64,000 nt of DNA from Nemophila menziesii (Eukaryota > Streptophyta > Magnoliopsida > Boraginales > Hydrophyllaceae): the NCBI GenBank assembly GCA_029959085.1, contig JARWIR010000008.1:8494001-8558000 (forward strand), read 5' to 3'. The notes below the pieces were generated by a model. The model was given only the letters and a program-made list of their open reading frames with translations. It had not been told where the DNA came from and ran no database searches. Position numbers and translations under genes: made by a program. The stretch's first letter is position 1; each line of letters begins with the position of its first letter. This document shows, piece by piece, positions 48,590 through 58,481 of this stretch.

Positions 48590-50115
48590 TGGTGGTGCCT
48601 AGGGTGTGATAAAAATAAGATTAAAATAAGCCAAGAAACTACACACTCTCACCCTAGACAGGCACAGTATTGCAAGTATTACAGGACGTATGCAAGTTTT
48701 AGTTAGTAAGTTGAGTTCGTTCTCAGGGACTTAAGTGTGTTAATCACGTGGGTAGAAATAACGAGTAAAAGTAAATAACGAGTAAAAGTAAATAAAGAGA
48801 TATGGATTTTCGAAATTAATAACTAAAACTAGGAAAAATAAAGAAAATAAAGTAAAAGATTAAGAATATGAGATGAGAAGTATAGCTTAGGTTTTGCTAG
48901 TATGCACTAATCCTTCTAATTCTATCTATAGATCTAGCTCATAAGGGAGAATATTAGCTCTTGGTATACTTAGTCAGGATTCTAAATTCCCATACCTTAG
49001 ACCTTGAGAGCGACTAAGGGGGCTACGGCACAACCAAGACGAGGACTCAAATAGGGTTATCAAACGCCACTAAGGCCCTATCCAGCACACTACAATCAAT
49101 TGGTGATATGGTGGTTAAAACAAACCCTAATGACTATCTAGTTAGAAGCATGTTTTGTCAGAACTAATATCGACACTAGACATTATGTGGTGGTTCAATA
49201 GTTAAACACCCTGTCAAGGAGACCATCTAACTACTATTAAAACAATCCTAAAGTGATCAGTTCTAGGAAAGACAATAAATCAAAACACATAAACAAATAT
49301 AAAGTAAGTAGCTAATATCAGATTAAAACATATAATTCCCAAAGAAACTTAGTTAGAAGAATTAGAATTCATAGTTTATACATGATGCAAAACCCAAGCT
49401 ATGGGAGGTTTAGTTCATACCTGAAGGAAATAAACTAAAAGAAATTACAAAAGACATCATCTTGCTCTCTACAATAAACTGAGAATAATTATAAGGTTTT
49501 GGACTAAGCAAGGATGATTTAAAAGTGATATAAGGGTGTATTTATAGGTGTATAGAAGACCTAATTCGTTTTCTTGAGGAAGAGTTAAGGTATTGGACTT
49601 CTAGCCCAACTCAAATTCGTATGGAAATAAAGATAAACACTGCTGGACCGTTTTGAGCATATCTTCTTCGTTATTGGTCGGTTTGAGCTTCATAAGATAC
49701 CAAAAGAATCGCAACAGAATTATCTTGACCTCTAAAGAAGGAAATTACCAAAATCGGCCTATTTCTTAGGTAAAAACCCACATCTTTGGACGTGTATGCA
49801 GAATCCCAGATTTAGGCAGCTTTTCCTTTTCCATCTTTTTAGCTTTTGTTTCCTTATCTCCAATTACCATGCAAATCTCTTTCCATAAGTTTGTTGTCTT
49901 TGACTTGGACTCTAATTAAGCTCCATAATTATCTTTAAAGCTTCACACTAAATAAACAATTAAACCCAATATGCTCTAAAAATAATAATTCTACAAATCA
50001 AGACTCAAAATAGGAAAGTGCACTAAAACTCAAGAAAATCGACATTATTGACTTCTAAAACACTAAAAATGATGTCTCGTCCTAACATAAATCTATCACA
50101 AATGAGGATACATCA
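48590..50115 (-). mobile_element. Solo LTR, copy E
   Basis: Ends TGGTGGTGCC and GGATACATCA, with a perfect 5-bp target duplication GTTGG (48585-48589 and 50116-50120). Hairpin arms at the element 5' end are TGATGTATCC and GAGACATCA. TATA-like box near 49535. Length 1526 bp. A 15-17 bp unit (AACGAGTAAAAGTAAAT) is duplicated near 48760-48795. Inserted in the copia 3' LTR 440 bp from copy D. Confidence 0.9.
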
Positions 50116-51129
50116 GTTGGTAATTCATATTCAATTATGTGTATGCTTGTTATAAGTTTATTTTTGTATTGAATTATATTCTTTTGTGATTACCATATTC
50201 TGATCAAATTTTATTATTATTTTACAAACATTTTTTTTTGTCAGCTATTATTTTACAAACATACATTACTATTGTTCAGTCTTCTAGCGACCAAGCTTTT
50301 GTCGACCGCTTGTGGTGGTATCAAGAGATAACCTTTTTGCAACCGCCAAGTGGTCACCAGAGGTAAATGTCCAATTAAAAAATAAATTAAATGGAACTTT
50401 CTCCGACCAAAGAAGTCACCTCTAGCGACCACAAGTTGTCGTTAAAGGTCTAATATTTTTACCGACTACTTTTATGGCCGGTAAAAGTCACAATCATATA
50501 CCGACCAGGTAACTTCTCGTTATACCCAAGCTTCTAACGACCACTAGGTGGTCGCTAATGTTCGAGTACTTCTATTGACCACCCGATGGTCGGTAGAAGA
50601 CCAACCCATTTATTTGACGGACTTAAGTTACCCACCCTTTTTAATTTCATGCCTTTACCGACAACTTAGTTTACCTCTAGCGGTCACCTAGGCAGACGAT
50701 TTAAGGTTAAAACATTGTAATACCAGCAATGGGTTGCTTATTCATTTCATTACCTCCTTCATCCAGTACATCTACTCCCCCACAAAGATCTTCACCTCCA
50801 TAAAAGCATCCTCATCACCTGCCACCGGTGCTCATCTCCTCTAACGCCTCTTTAACCTTATGCCTCCTCAACCTTTTACTACCTACTGATGCCTCCTCTG
50901 CTGCCAAAAAAATCTACTTAAGCTTCTTTCACTTCCGCTGCCTAAGCCTATTTCGTCGCCCAAGCCTATTCCTTCACTCAAGCATGCTATGTCGCCTATC
51001 TTTCCTCCACTCTATATATATATATGGGTTTGTCTGGAAAAATATATTTAATTAAAAGTTAATCAAAATTTTGAATTAATAATGGGTTTAACTAGAAAAT
51101 TTTGAAGTATTTATGTACCCTAAATGCGA

Positions 51130-52560
51130 ATTTATGGAGTTGTTTTTTTTTTCAAAAAAATGTTTGATTCATATAGGGACAAGAAGTGTTATTTTTGTGT
51201 TAATATAGGGCATGTATTGATATTTTTGTCTAGGCGGTATAATGGTGATAATAAGGGTAGTGACCAATCTAGAGGCTTCTTGATCCTGTCTTAGGCTATA
51301 TCAGTAAAAAAAATGTAATTGGTTATGTATAAATATTTTATTTATATTATTTTATTATTTCTTCTCTGAACAGGGAAACATGTTATTAAGAAAAGGGGCA
51401 AGATCATTCTCCGATCGGTAGAGAAATCTAAGGCAAATCATGGTGTGTTGGTCTCATTAGAGTTTTGTCAAAAGGCCGACAGATTGAACCCTATTGGGAA
51501 TACAATAAACAACCTGGCCTAGGTAATAGAGATTTCGTTCACGAATACATCCCAAAAATATTATCTCGACAAGAGTCGCGTACCAGATGAAAAAAGGAAA
51601 TTGATATGGACTCATCTCAAAGTAGATTTTATTTTTCAATTTACTTTTATGTTAAATTAAATTTTTTGATTAAGTTCCATTGTTTTTTAGTAGCAATACT
51701 TTCCAGTGGATGATTGGGGGAATAGTCCGGACTAGAGAAACATAGAGTATCACATCAACCAAAAATTTGGTACTCAATATAGTGATCAAAAGGGGACGAT
51801 ACTCACGGAATGGCTAAAGACCGGTATTCCTCCGAAAGATATGAGTCAGGAAGAGTCTGAGTTGATCATGCGGATGTGGGCCGGTAAAAAGTTATTGGTA
51901 AAAAATTATTGAATATCTTTTAACATATATTTTAAATAAAATTATTTTTAATAGGCGAGATCAGCCTCGGTAATGGTCATGGCTTGTCCACCTTACAAAT
52001 ATCTGCCACCGAATTTTGGAGGTAAACTTTATCGTATTATTTCATTGTTTACTTTGTACAAAAATATATTCGTATTATTAACTCTTGATTTTTTGTTTTA
52101 AAGGACCCAACGAGGAAAACCCGGAGTTTCAACTAGAGATATATGCTGATCCCGATACTCTTGCAGCTACACCCCCAGTGCATAGGTCGATGAAAAAGTC
52201 CAAGATAGCTGAATTTTACAGCAAAATTGGGCGACATAAGATGGTAGATTGGGGGGATGAGCGCTTCCATCAATGTGATGTAAGTTAGAATTTTTTGTGC
52301 AATCGAATACCTATAATTTTCCGACTAGCAATTTTTTCTACTAATAGGTTGATTTGATATCGAGGATCGATAGGCTTCGTCGTCTTAAGGTGATATCTCC
52401 GAGTCCTCAGCCACACTTTCAAAGTCATTGACCACGCAAGATCAGCTTTGGGATGTGATCGAGGTGGCACATGAGCGTATGGGTCCCGCAAGAAAGGGTT
52501 CAAAATCCGGAGGTAGCCTGGTCAATCCAACCTAGAGTCAAAGACAAATGCAAAGCCAGG
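51130..52560 (+). pseudogene. Remnant coding exons of the CACTA element
   Basis: Short frames separated by stops: HRSMKKSKIAEFYSKIGRHK and MVDWGDERFHQCDV (52085-52280) after an AAAG acceptor, preceded by MVMACPPYKYLPPNFGG (about 51976-52023) ending at GTAAAC, and followed by DLISRIDRLRRLKVISP (52350-52400). 51781-51900 reads IKRGRYSRNG and MRMWAGKKLL. The pieces look exon-like but too decayed to assign to a named CACTA protein; a transposase-accessory gene is the best guess. Confidence 0.45.
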
Positions 52561-53780
52561 ACTCGGATACGACTGATGGCTCCCTATTTGTTCTAATAAT
52601 TAGCCCTTTGGAGACATCCTTTTAGGTGAATATTTGACTAGACTTTTATGCTTATTTCGTTATATTACACTTTATCCCTTTGGAATTAGACTATTTGCAG
52701 TTTTAGAGCTTTTGTGCATTAATTCGGTTATTTTTAGTGCAGAATTAGTAGGTTCTTGAATTTCATGAAAAACCAATACAAGGAGGAGAACTGAGAATTA
52801 AAGTCTTAGATTATTTTTAGTTTGTTAGGAAGTATTTTATTCAAGTTTTTAATTTTAGAGTGCACTTTTCTTATTTCTAGTCTTGATTTAATAATTTATT
52901 AATTTTTAAAGTATATGCGGTTTAATTATTTATTTATTGTGTAGTTTTAAAGATATATGGTAATTAATTAGAGACCAAGTCAAGTCTAAGAAGTAAAGGA
53001 AAGAAGATATACATGGAAATAAGAAGATTAAGGAAGGATATATGCAAAGAAGGAAAAGATAAAGCTGCCAAATAAATATGAAATTACAACCACGTTAAAA
53101 AACGAGCTCATAACTCAAGATTGGCTAGGTATTTTGGAGAATGGTATGTTCCAATGGATAGGGTTTTCCGATACAAGTGATTTCGATATAAAGAACGCGT
53201 CAAACGGATAAGTATTGAAGGAGATATGACCAAAACAAATCAGCAACAGAATATTATCTTCCCCTATATTTTAGGGCTGCGAATTAAAGAGTCCTTTACT
53301 TGTCTTCCACTCCAAGTAAAACGAATTAGGGCTTCCTAGAACCTATAAATACACCTCTTAGACCTCATTATTCAGCTACTCTCAATTATTCTTCAATTTA
53401 TATCATCCTTAGAGAGAGGGTCAAGAGGCGGAAGCAAGAGCAAAAGCTGGAGAATCCTTTTCCTCCAACAACAGCTCAAACCAATTCCTCTATCTAGGTT
53501 CTTATTTTATTTTTGTTATTAGGAACATGTATATTATTAATTTCTTTATTGTTTTTATTTCAATTATGAGCTAATCAATTACTTGAGAATCGCGTAATGG
53601 GATGAACCCTAATTTATTTAATTCATGTATTTCAATTTGGGACTAGTTTCTAGTTTAATTTGAATTGGGTTTCACATTGCTTATTATATTATATTAATTT
53701 CACTATCAATGAATTAGCTAATCGGAGATAGGTCATAGTAGTTAAGCTATTCACTTTGGTGGGGAAGTGATCGCCTTGAC

Positions 53781-53804
53781 GGGGGGGGGGGGGGGGGGGG
53801 GGGG
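53781..53804. repeat. Run of 24 G
   Basis: The homologous place in solo LTR copy B is only six or so bases long (CTTGACGGGGGG read on its strand), so the run expanded here or is a sequencing artefact. Confidence 0.85.
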
Positions 53805-53866
53805 TGTTTAATTATAGACATAGGTAATAAACGTAAGGTAGAAAATATTGATCCTGACGGACTTAG

Positions 53867-54095
53867 GGCCTGTTTGGAAGTGCTTATTTTAGAGAAAAAA
53901 AACACTTTTAGAATAAAATTCAAAATTTAAAAAAATTATTAAAAATAATTCTGAAATCTAAAATTATTTTAAGTGCTTTTTTCAAGAAGCACCTATTTGG
54001 TGCTTCTCATAAAAGTGCTTTTCAAAGTAAGAAAGAAATTTAAAATGGTAGAAGCACTTTTAAGTGCTTCTTTAAAAAAGCACTTCCAAACGGGA
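53867..54095. mobile_element. 229-bp MITE in solo LTR F
   Basis: Inverted termini GGCCTGTTTGGAAGTGCTT and (inverted) TCCCGTTTGGAAGTGCTT. ACTTAG is duplicated on both sides (53861-53866, 54096-54101), whereas copy B has a single ACTTAG at this place (its 30277-30290, opposite strand), so the empty site is known. Superfamily uncertain (target length 3-6 bp). Confidence 0.85.
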
Positions 54096-55481
54096 ACTTA
54101 GTTAACCTTATAGCCAATTGGGTAAGATCTCAATCATCTGAACGTAGCTTATAATCTCCCTGACGGGGGTTGTAATACTGTAGGATAGCTCCTAGGTCCA
54201 CCCTGACGGGGGCTAGGAGACATTAGAGTCCCGACTAATATAGAAATATCAGTTCCTCCCTTAACAAAAGCATTAATTAGGTAAGTTTAGGTGATTCCCT
54301 AGCGAGACTCAAGTATAGCTCATATCTACGTCTTAGTCTTTTAGTATTTATTTTCAGTAATTTGTTTATTTACGTCCAGTAGTTTAATAACTCAAAACCA
54401 AACAAATATCTTTTATCTTTTATTTTCTGTAATTACAATTACTACTATTTATCTATTGAACACTTGGGTTATACCAGTCCAATCCCTGAGAACGAAACCC
54501 GATTTATCGGAGTATTACTTGGACAACCGTACACTTGCGGTATTGTGGTTCCTTTTATTTCAGTTCTTAATTTTATAACACACCGGGACCCACCAACGAC
54601 CATGGTTCCCAAATAGACTATCAATACCTTGTCGCAGATAATCGTAGTTGTAAATGATTTTGCCCGCATTACAAACTCAGCCGAGCCCTAAACCAGGGGG
54701 TTAACTGACACTACACCAACCACCCCGATTCCTTCAGTTCTTACTTAAGAGAACAATTTGCAGCTGGTTGGACAAATCAACCACCTTATATTATAGCAGG
54801 GTAGGGCTATTTTATATATCATCCCACCTGATCCATCACAACCGACTAATTTAGATGTGGTAATTTCTTCAAGTCGCTCGAGACTCAGAGATGACGATGT
54901 CGATGACGCGACCCAGTCTTCCGTTAGAACTCCCTCCGTGTGACTTAATTAAATTATGGACTTTATTCTATTTTATTTATAATTTTATTATATTTTATTC
55001 AAACTACAATTCTTGTCTGTAATAATTTTGATTCGATAATTTTGTAATTTTATTTTTCTTAGTCGATAATCGAACTTTTTTTGTAATCGATTTGTAGATT
55101 TTTTTACTTATTTTTTTTATTTAAATACCTCCAGCGAACGGCTTTGCAGTCGCTAAAAAGAAAATGGTTTTCGCGACTGCGCGATAGTTGGTAATGTGAT
55201 TGACCCTCTAACAACCATATTGATGGTCATTAAAAGGATACGATAACTATCGACCGCGGAGTAGTCGCTACACGTTAACCTTTGCCGACCACTAGAGTGG
55301 TAGCTGGTTGTCCCCAATCGGTAATACACTACGGTGGTCGCTGAAAGGTACTTCCAACGACCAGGCAGTAGCGATTAAGTTTTGGCAATCACAAATGGTC
55401 ACTAATACTTTTAGCGACTGATTTTGTCTACGCTAACGACCATCTAAACGATCGTTAGTGTCAAAATCCGTAGTAGTGATA

Positions 55482-56118
55482 CTTGACACAAAATAAAAGG
55501 GTAAAAGTTTGACATTCAAATTATATGATGTAAGATCCTTGTTTCATGGATCAGGATCACTACTAGTGCACTCAAGGTGTAAGTTTAGAAAAGATAATTT
55601 TCAAGGTTTTTGATTCATTTCATGATCCGTAATTCAACATTTCAAGATTTCTAACATCATAGAAAACAGCGTTGGTCTTCATTTTAAATCTCAAATGTTT
55701 CACGTACATATAATAATATAACGTATTCCATGCATGGTATCTTTCACGTTAGTTATCTTCTAATCGCGTAAAGATTTATTTTCTGACTGGATCACCATTT
55801 CAGGCTAACAATTTTGAAGGTAAATAAATATGTCGATTAGAAAGTCGATTACACCAGGTGAAATATATGTTATGAGCAAGAAAATTGTCATAGAAAATTT
55901 TCAAGGACTAAAGGTTATAACAACCATTTGAAGAGTTAATATACAGACTCCGGACACCGGGACACGTATCTATTTTTATTAAAAAAAAATCCTAAAGAAA
56001 GTAAAACAAATTCTCTTTCTATCTTCAAGTTGGGTGTCGCGATCCGCGAAGGCGCAAACTCTAATCTATCCCTGACAACCCTATACAATAGAGCGGTACA
56101 AACAAACATTTAGAGGAT
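55482..56118. other. Intergenic stretch, nothing recognised
   Basis: No gene or transposon terminus identified. The first three bases (CTT) complete the TACTT target copy of the copia element. Confidence 0.5.
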
Positions 56119-56124
56119 ATTAAG

Positions 56125-56509
56125 ATTAGGGCTGCAAGCAAACCGAACCGAGACAAACTTTAACTTTCTTGAGTTTGGTTTGTTAATATTTTAGTGAGTT
56201 TGACCTTGGTTTGAGTTTGAAACGAACCGAACCAAGCCAGACTTTAGCTTACAGCTTGGTTCGTTAACTAACGAGACGAATTTAAACAAACTCTTAGCGA
56301 ACTCATTTTTTCAAGCGTGAGTTCAGCTCAAATTGGTTTGTCTAAAACTCATCATATATATATATATTGAGATTTTTTGTGATTTAAAAGTTAAGTAAAA
56401 CTAATATACAACACGTTACATAATTTGATTTGAAGAAAAAATTAATATATTTATTAGAATATTTTAGTTTATAATTAATTACATATACAAAAGTTTTACG
56501 TAGTTTTTA

Positions 56510-56562
<53 letters not shown>

Positions 56563-56792
56563 ATAATTTGTAATCGAATTATCTATCAATCCATTACGAG
56601 CTCTTAAAGGATCCTTACCAAACTGTTCACGAGTTTAACGAGTCGAGTTTATACAAGTTTGAGTTCCTCACGTTTAGTAAACGTGACTGAATTTAAAGGT
56701 TGAGTTTGACTTAACGAGCCGAACTCAAACAAACCCGTAACAAACTCAAACTTGAGTTCTTGGTGAAAGTATCGGTTCATTTGTAATCCTAA
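56125..56792. mobile_element. MITE-like element with GAACC/CGAAC-rich arms
   Basis: Imperfect inverted termini ATTAGGGCTGCAAGCAAACC and (inverted) TTAGGATTACAAATGAACC, flanked by TTAAG (56120-56124, 56793-56797). The arms are rich in ACGAACTC and GAGTTTG words; the centre is AT-rich with a (TA)n run at 56512-56560. Non-coding. Confidence 0.6.
56512..56560. repeat. (TA)n microsatellite
   Basis: About 49 bp of alternating TA inside the MITE at 56125-56792. Confidence 0.95.
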
Positions 56793-57182
56793 TTAAGACT
56801 AAAATAAGTACTGAAAATACAATGATTTTATATTTAATCGGGTTTTTGTTATACTTGTATTGTATGGAAAAAGTATTTTTTTAGTAAAAATATATAATTG
56901 CGGCCACTATAACATACATGCATGTGCCCATAGGCAACTTATAATAAAAGTGAATACAATTTGTATGAACGCCAGCGTACATTAGAAGTAAGAGGCTTAT
57001 ATTCCACAAGTAAGTTTAAGGATTAAGGAATTAAGAGGACTATATTCCGTATTGGGTTTAGTGTACTCCTTTGAACAAAAAAAAAAGGGTTTAGTGTACT
57101 CAATAGTTTGGAGTTTGGATAAAGCAAGTACACCCTTTACATTTTCAAGAAGATATCTAGATATGCATGTCATTCCTTTCAA

Positions 57183-58481
57183 ATGAAGTTTGGTAATAAC
57201 AGAGCCGGTGTTAAATTTGGCTGTGGGTGTGGCCATCAGTTGGGATTACTACAGCCTATACTGAATGGAGTAATCAGAGCCCTCCGAAGAAGTAAGGGAT
57301 ATATGACTGGTATTGGTGAATATGGATTAATTATCCGAAGTTTAGTTTGGAGATCTCAACACGATAGTTGGGTGAACATATGTTATGAATGTATCGTGAT
57401 TCTGATAGGGTGTAGAAGACATATTTTGTGTGGGTTTGAGGACGGGGCTCATTACTGCTGCTGCATTTTGGACCTTGATCTAATTAATAACGGAAACAAG
57501 GGTATGGTCATTACTTGGTCTATTTCATCTTACATCTACTTTGGTACTCACGAGATCGTTGGCGTAAAAATTATTGTTACAAAGATGGGTGGCCTTAAGA
57601 TTGTTGGTGTTAAGATCGATGGCGCAGAAATTACTGGAGTCTGCTACATATTTGTGTGGACACCCATGGGATATTTCTATCTCCTTGACAAAATCAGGGT
57701 ATCGTCACCTTTGAGCATTTTCTGCTTTTGGTCTTGCTGTTCGATGGCCGTTAAGAGCTGTTATGGCTGTCCTTCTTGGGTAGACATGCAGCTCTTATAC
57801 TTTGGACTTAGGATGAGTTTTAATAACCAGACTTTCACCTTTCATCTAGATTTTTCAAGAGCAAGGTGTAGTTTACACTTGCAGAGGTTTATCATCCATT
57901 TACTTCTTTGGGGTTCTTATATTCCGGAATATATCGCAATAAATGAAGTAATTAATAGTATATTGGCTCATTTCATCAATTGGGGAATTAATTATGTTAT
58001 TGCTAGATTTTGTCCACTGACGTGGTTTTTCTCATCTTCATTGAGTTTTACCAACTTTTCTCTGGCTATGACATGTGATTTGTTAAACATCTTCATACTG
58101 AGTTATGATATGACTTACATCTCAGTCGTTCTAGGGATCTCTACTTCCGTGGTCGGTAGTGTGTTCAATTTTGCTTCCTGCTACTCTCTTTTTTGGTCCT
58201 TACCGGCGTGGGTAGTGTCATCTTCTTTGAGCACTCCCCACTTTTCTCCGGTCATGACCAGTGATATTCTGGAGTTATATTCGAGTGTTTTCTATATGCA
58301 TGGTTACATGATCCGATTGTTATTGGAAGTTTATCAGGGTGTTAATAATCAACATAGTTTGGAGTCTGATTCGGGAGAGGACGCGAGTACCCAGGGACCC
58401 CCTGTGGAGGAAAACGTGCTCTATTCAAACTATAAGGGTAGCGGCCAGCCCGGTGTGAAAGCGGCCGGATTCAATGGATAA
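57183..58481 (+). CDS. LINE ORF1 candidate of non-canonical type
   Basis: An uninterrupted 432-codon frame directly before LINE ORF2, whose stop overlaps the ORF2 start (ATGGATAA, 58474-58481). Such length by chance is very unlikely in this AT-rich DNA. It lacks the DUF4283 domain and the CCHC zinc knuckle seen in the ORF1 at 24616-26527. Instead it is rich in Cys, Trp, Tyr, Phe and Ile, with an internal short repeat (KIVGVKI at about residues 124-130 and 140-150) and a diverged 35-residue repeat (SSSLSFTNFSLAMTCDLL / SSSLSTPHFSPVMTSDIL). Hydrophobic stretches may suggest membrane contact, but no clean topology is seen. The C-terminal 40 residues are acidic and polar (SLESDSGEDASTQGPP). An alternative is that the frame is open by accident over a 5' UTR, or is a strongly diverged ORF1. 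Confidence 0.5.
   Translation: MKFGNNRAGVKFGCGCGHQLGLLQPILNGVIRALRRSKGYMTGIGEYGLIIRSLVWRSQHDSWVNICYECIVILIGCRRHILCGFEDGAHYCCCILDLDLINNGNKGMVITWSISSYIYFGTHEIVGVKIIVTKMGGLKIVGVKIDGAEITGVCYIFVWTPMGYFYLLDKIRVSSPLSIFCFWSCCSMAVKSCYGCPSWVDMQLLYFGLRMSFNNQTFTFHLDFSRARCSLHLQRFIIHLLLWGSYIPEYIAINEVINSILAHFINWGINYVIARFCPLTWFFSSSLSFTNFSLAMTCDLLNIFILSYDMTYISVVLGISTSVVGSVFNFASCYSLFWSLPAWVVSSSLSTPHFSPVMTSDILELYSSVFYMHGYMIRLLLEVYQGVNNQHSLESDSGEDASTQGPPVEENVLYSNYKGSGQPGVKAAGFNG

Larger units (their letters stand above)
40286..50261 (+). mobile_element. Degenerate Ty1/copia retrotransposon with nested insertions
   Basis: Left border TACTT|TGTTGG at 40281-40286. The right border is ACAAACA at 50261 followed by TA, the remaining CTT lying after the CACTA insertion at 55482-55484, so the 5-bp target duplication TACTT is recovered once the CACTA element and its duplication are removed. 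The two LTRs (40286-41391, 46104-50261) are homologous throughout. A purine-rich tract (GAGTGGGGGAT) precedes the 3' LTR. The domain order protease, integrase, reverse transcriptase, RNase H identifies the superfamily. Confidence 0.85.
46104..50261 (+). repeat. 3' LTR of the copia element, split into three by solo LTRs D and E
   Basis: LTR pieces are 46104-46581, 48147-48589 and 50116-50261. They match the 5' LTR in order: start TGTTGGAAATTAATAAAG, GGTTCATGTCAGATTTTGAA near 48213, TTCGTTGGAGGATACCGGTC near 48498, TAATTCATATTCAATTATG at 50121. The last 30 bp contain a short local duplication of TTATTTTACAAACA. Confidence 0.82.
52574..54595 (+). mobile_element. Solo LTR, copy F, carrying a MITE
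   Basis: Ends TGATGGCTCC and GGGACCCACCA, with a perfect 5-bp target duplication ACGAC (52569-52573 and 54596-54600). Hairpin arms TGATGGCTCC and GGAGACATCC. TATA-like CTATAAATACACC near 53343. Length 2022 bp, including a 229-bp MITE and its duplicated target. Inserted in the CACTA body. Confidence 0.9.
50264..55478. mobile_element. CACTA (En/Spm-type) DNA transposon, degenerate
   Basis: The right end inverted reads CACTACTACGGATTTTGACA; the left end is a decayed CATTACTATTGTTCAGTC. ATA flanks both ends (50261-50263, 55479-55481), the 3-bp target expected of CACTA elements. Both arms (50275-50690 and 55130-55460) are packed with subterminal motifs of the form AGCGACCAC / GTGGTCGCT in both orientations, typical of the superfamily. 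2 kb of the body is solo LTR F. Confidence 0.83.

Noticed and set aside
57183..58481. Reading the 432-codon frame as a host membrane protein
   Set aside because: Its stop overlaps the LINE ORF2 start and no promoter or splice structure supports a separate host gene; element ORF1 is the simpler reading.
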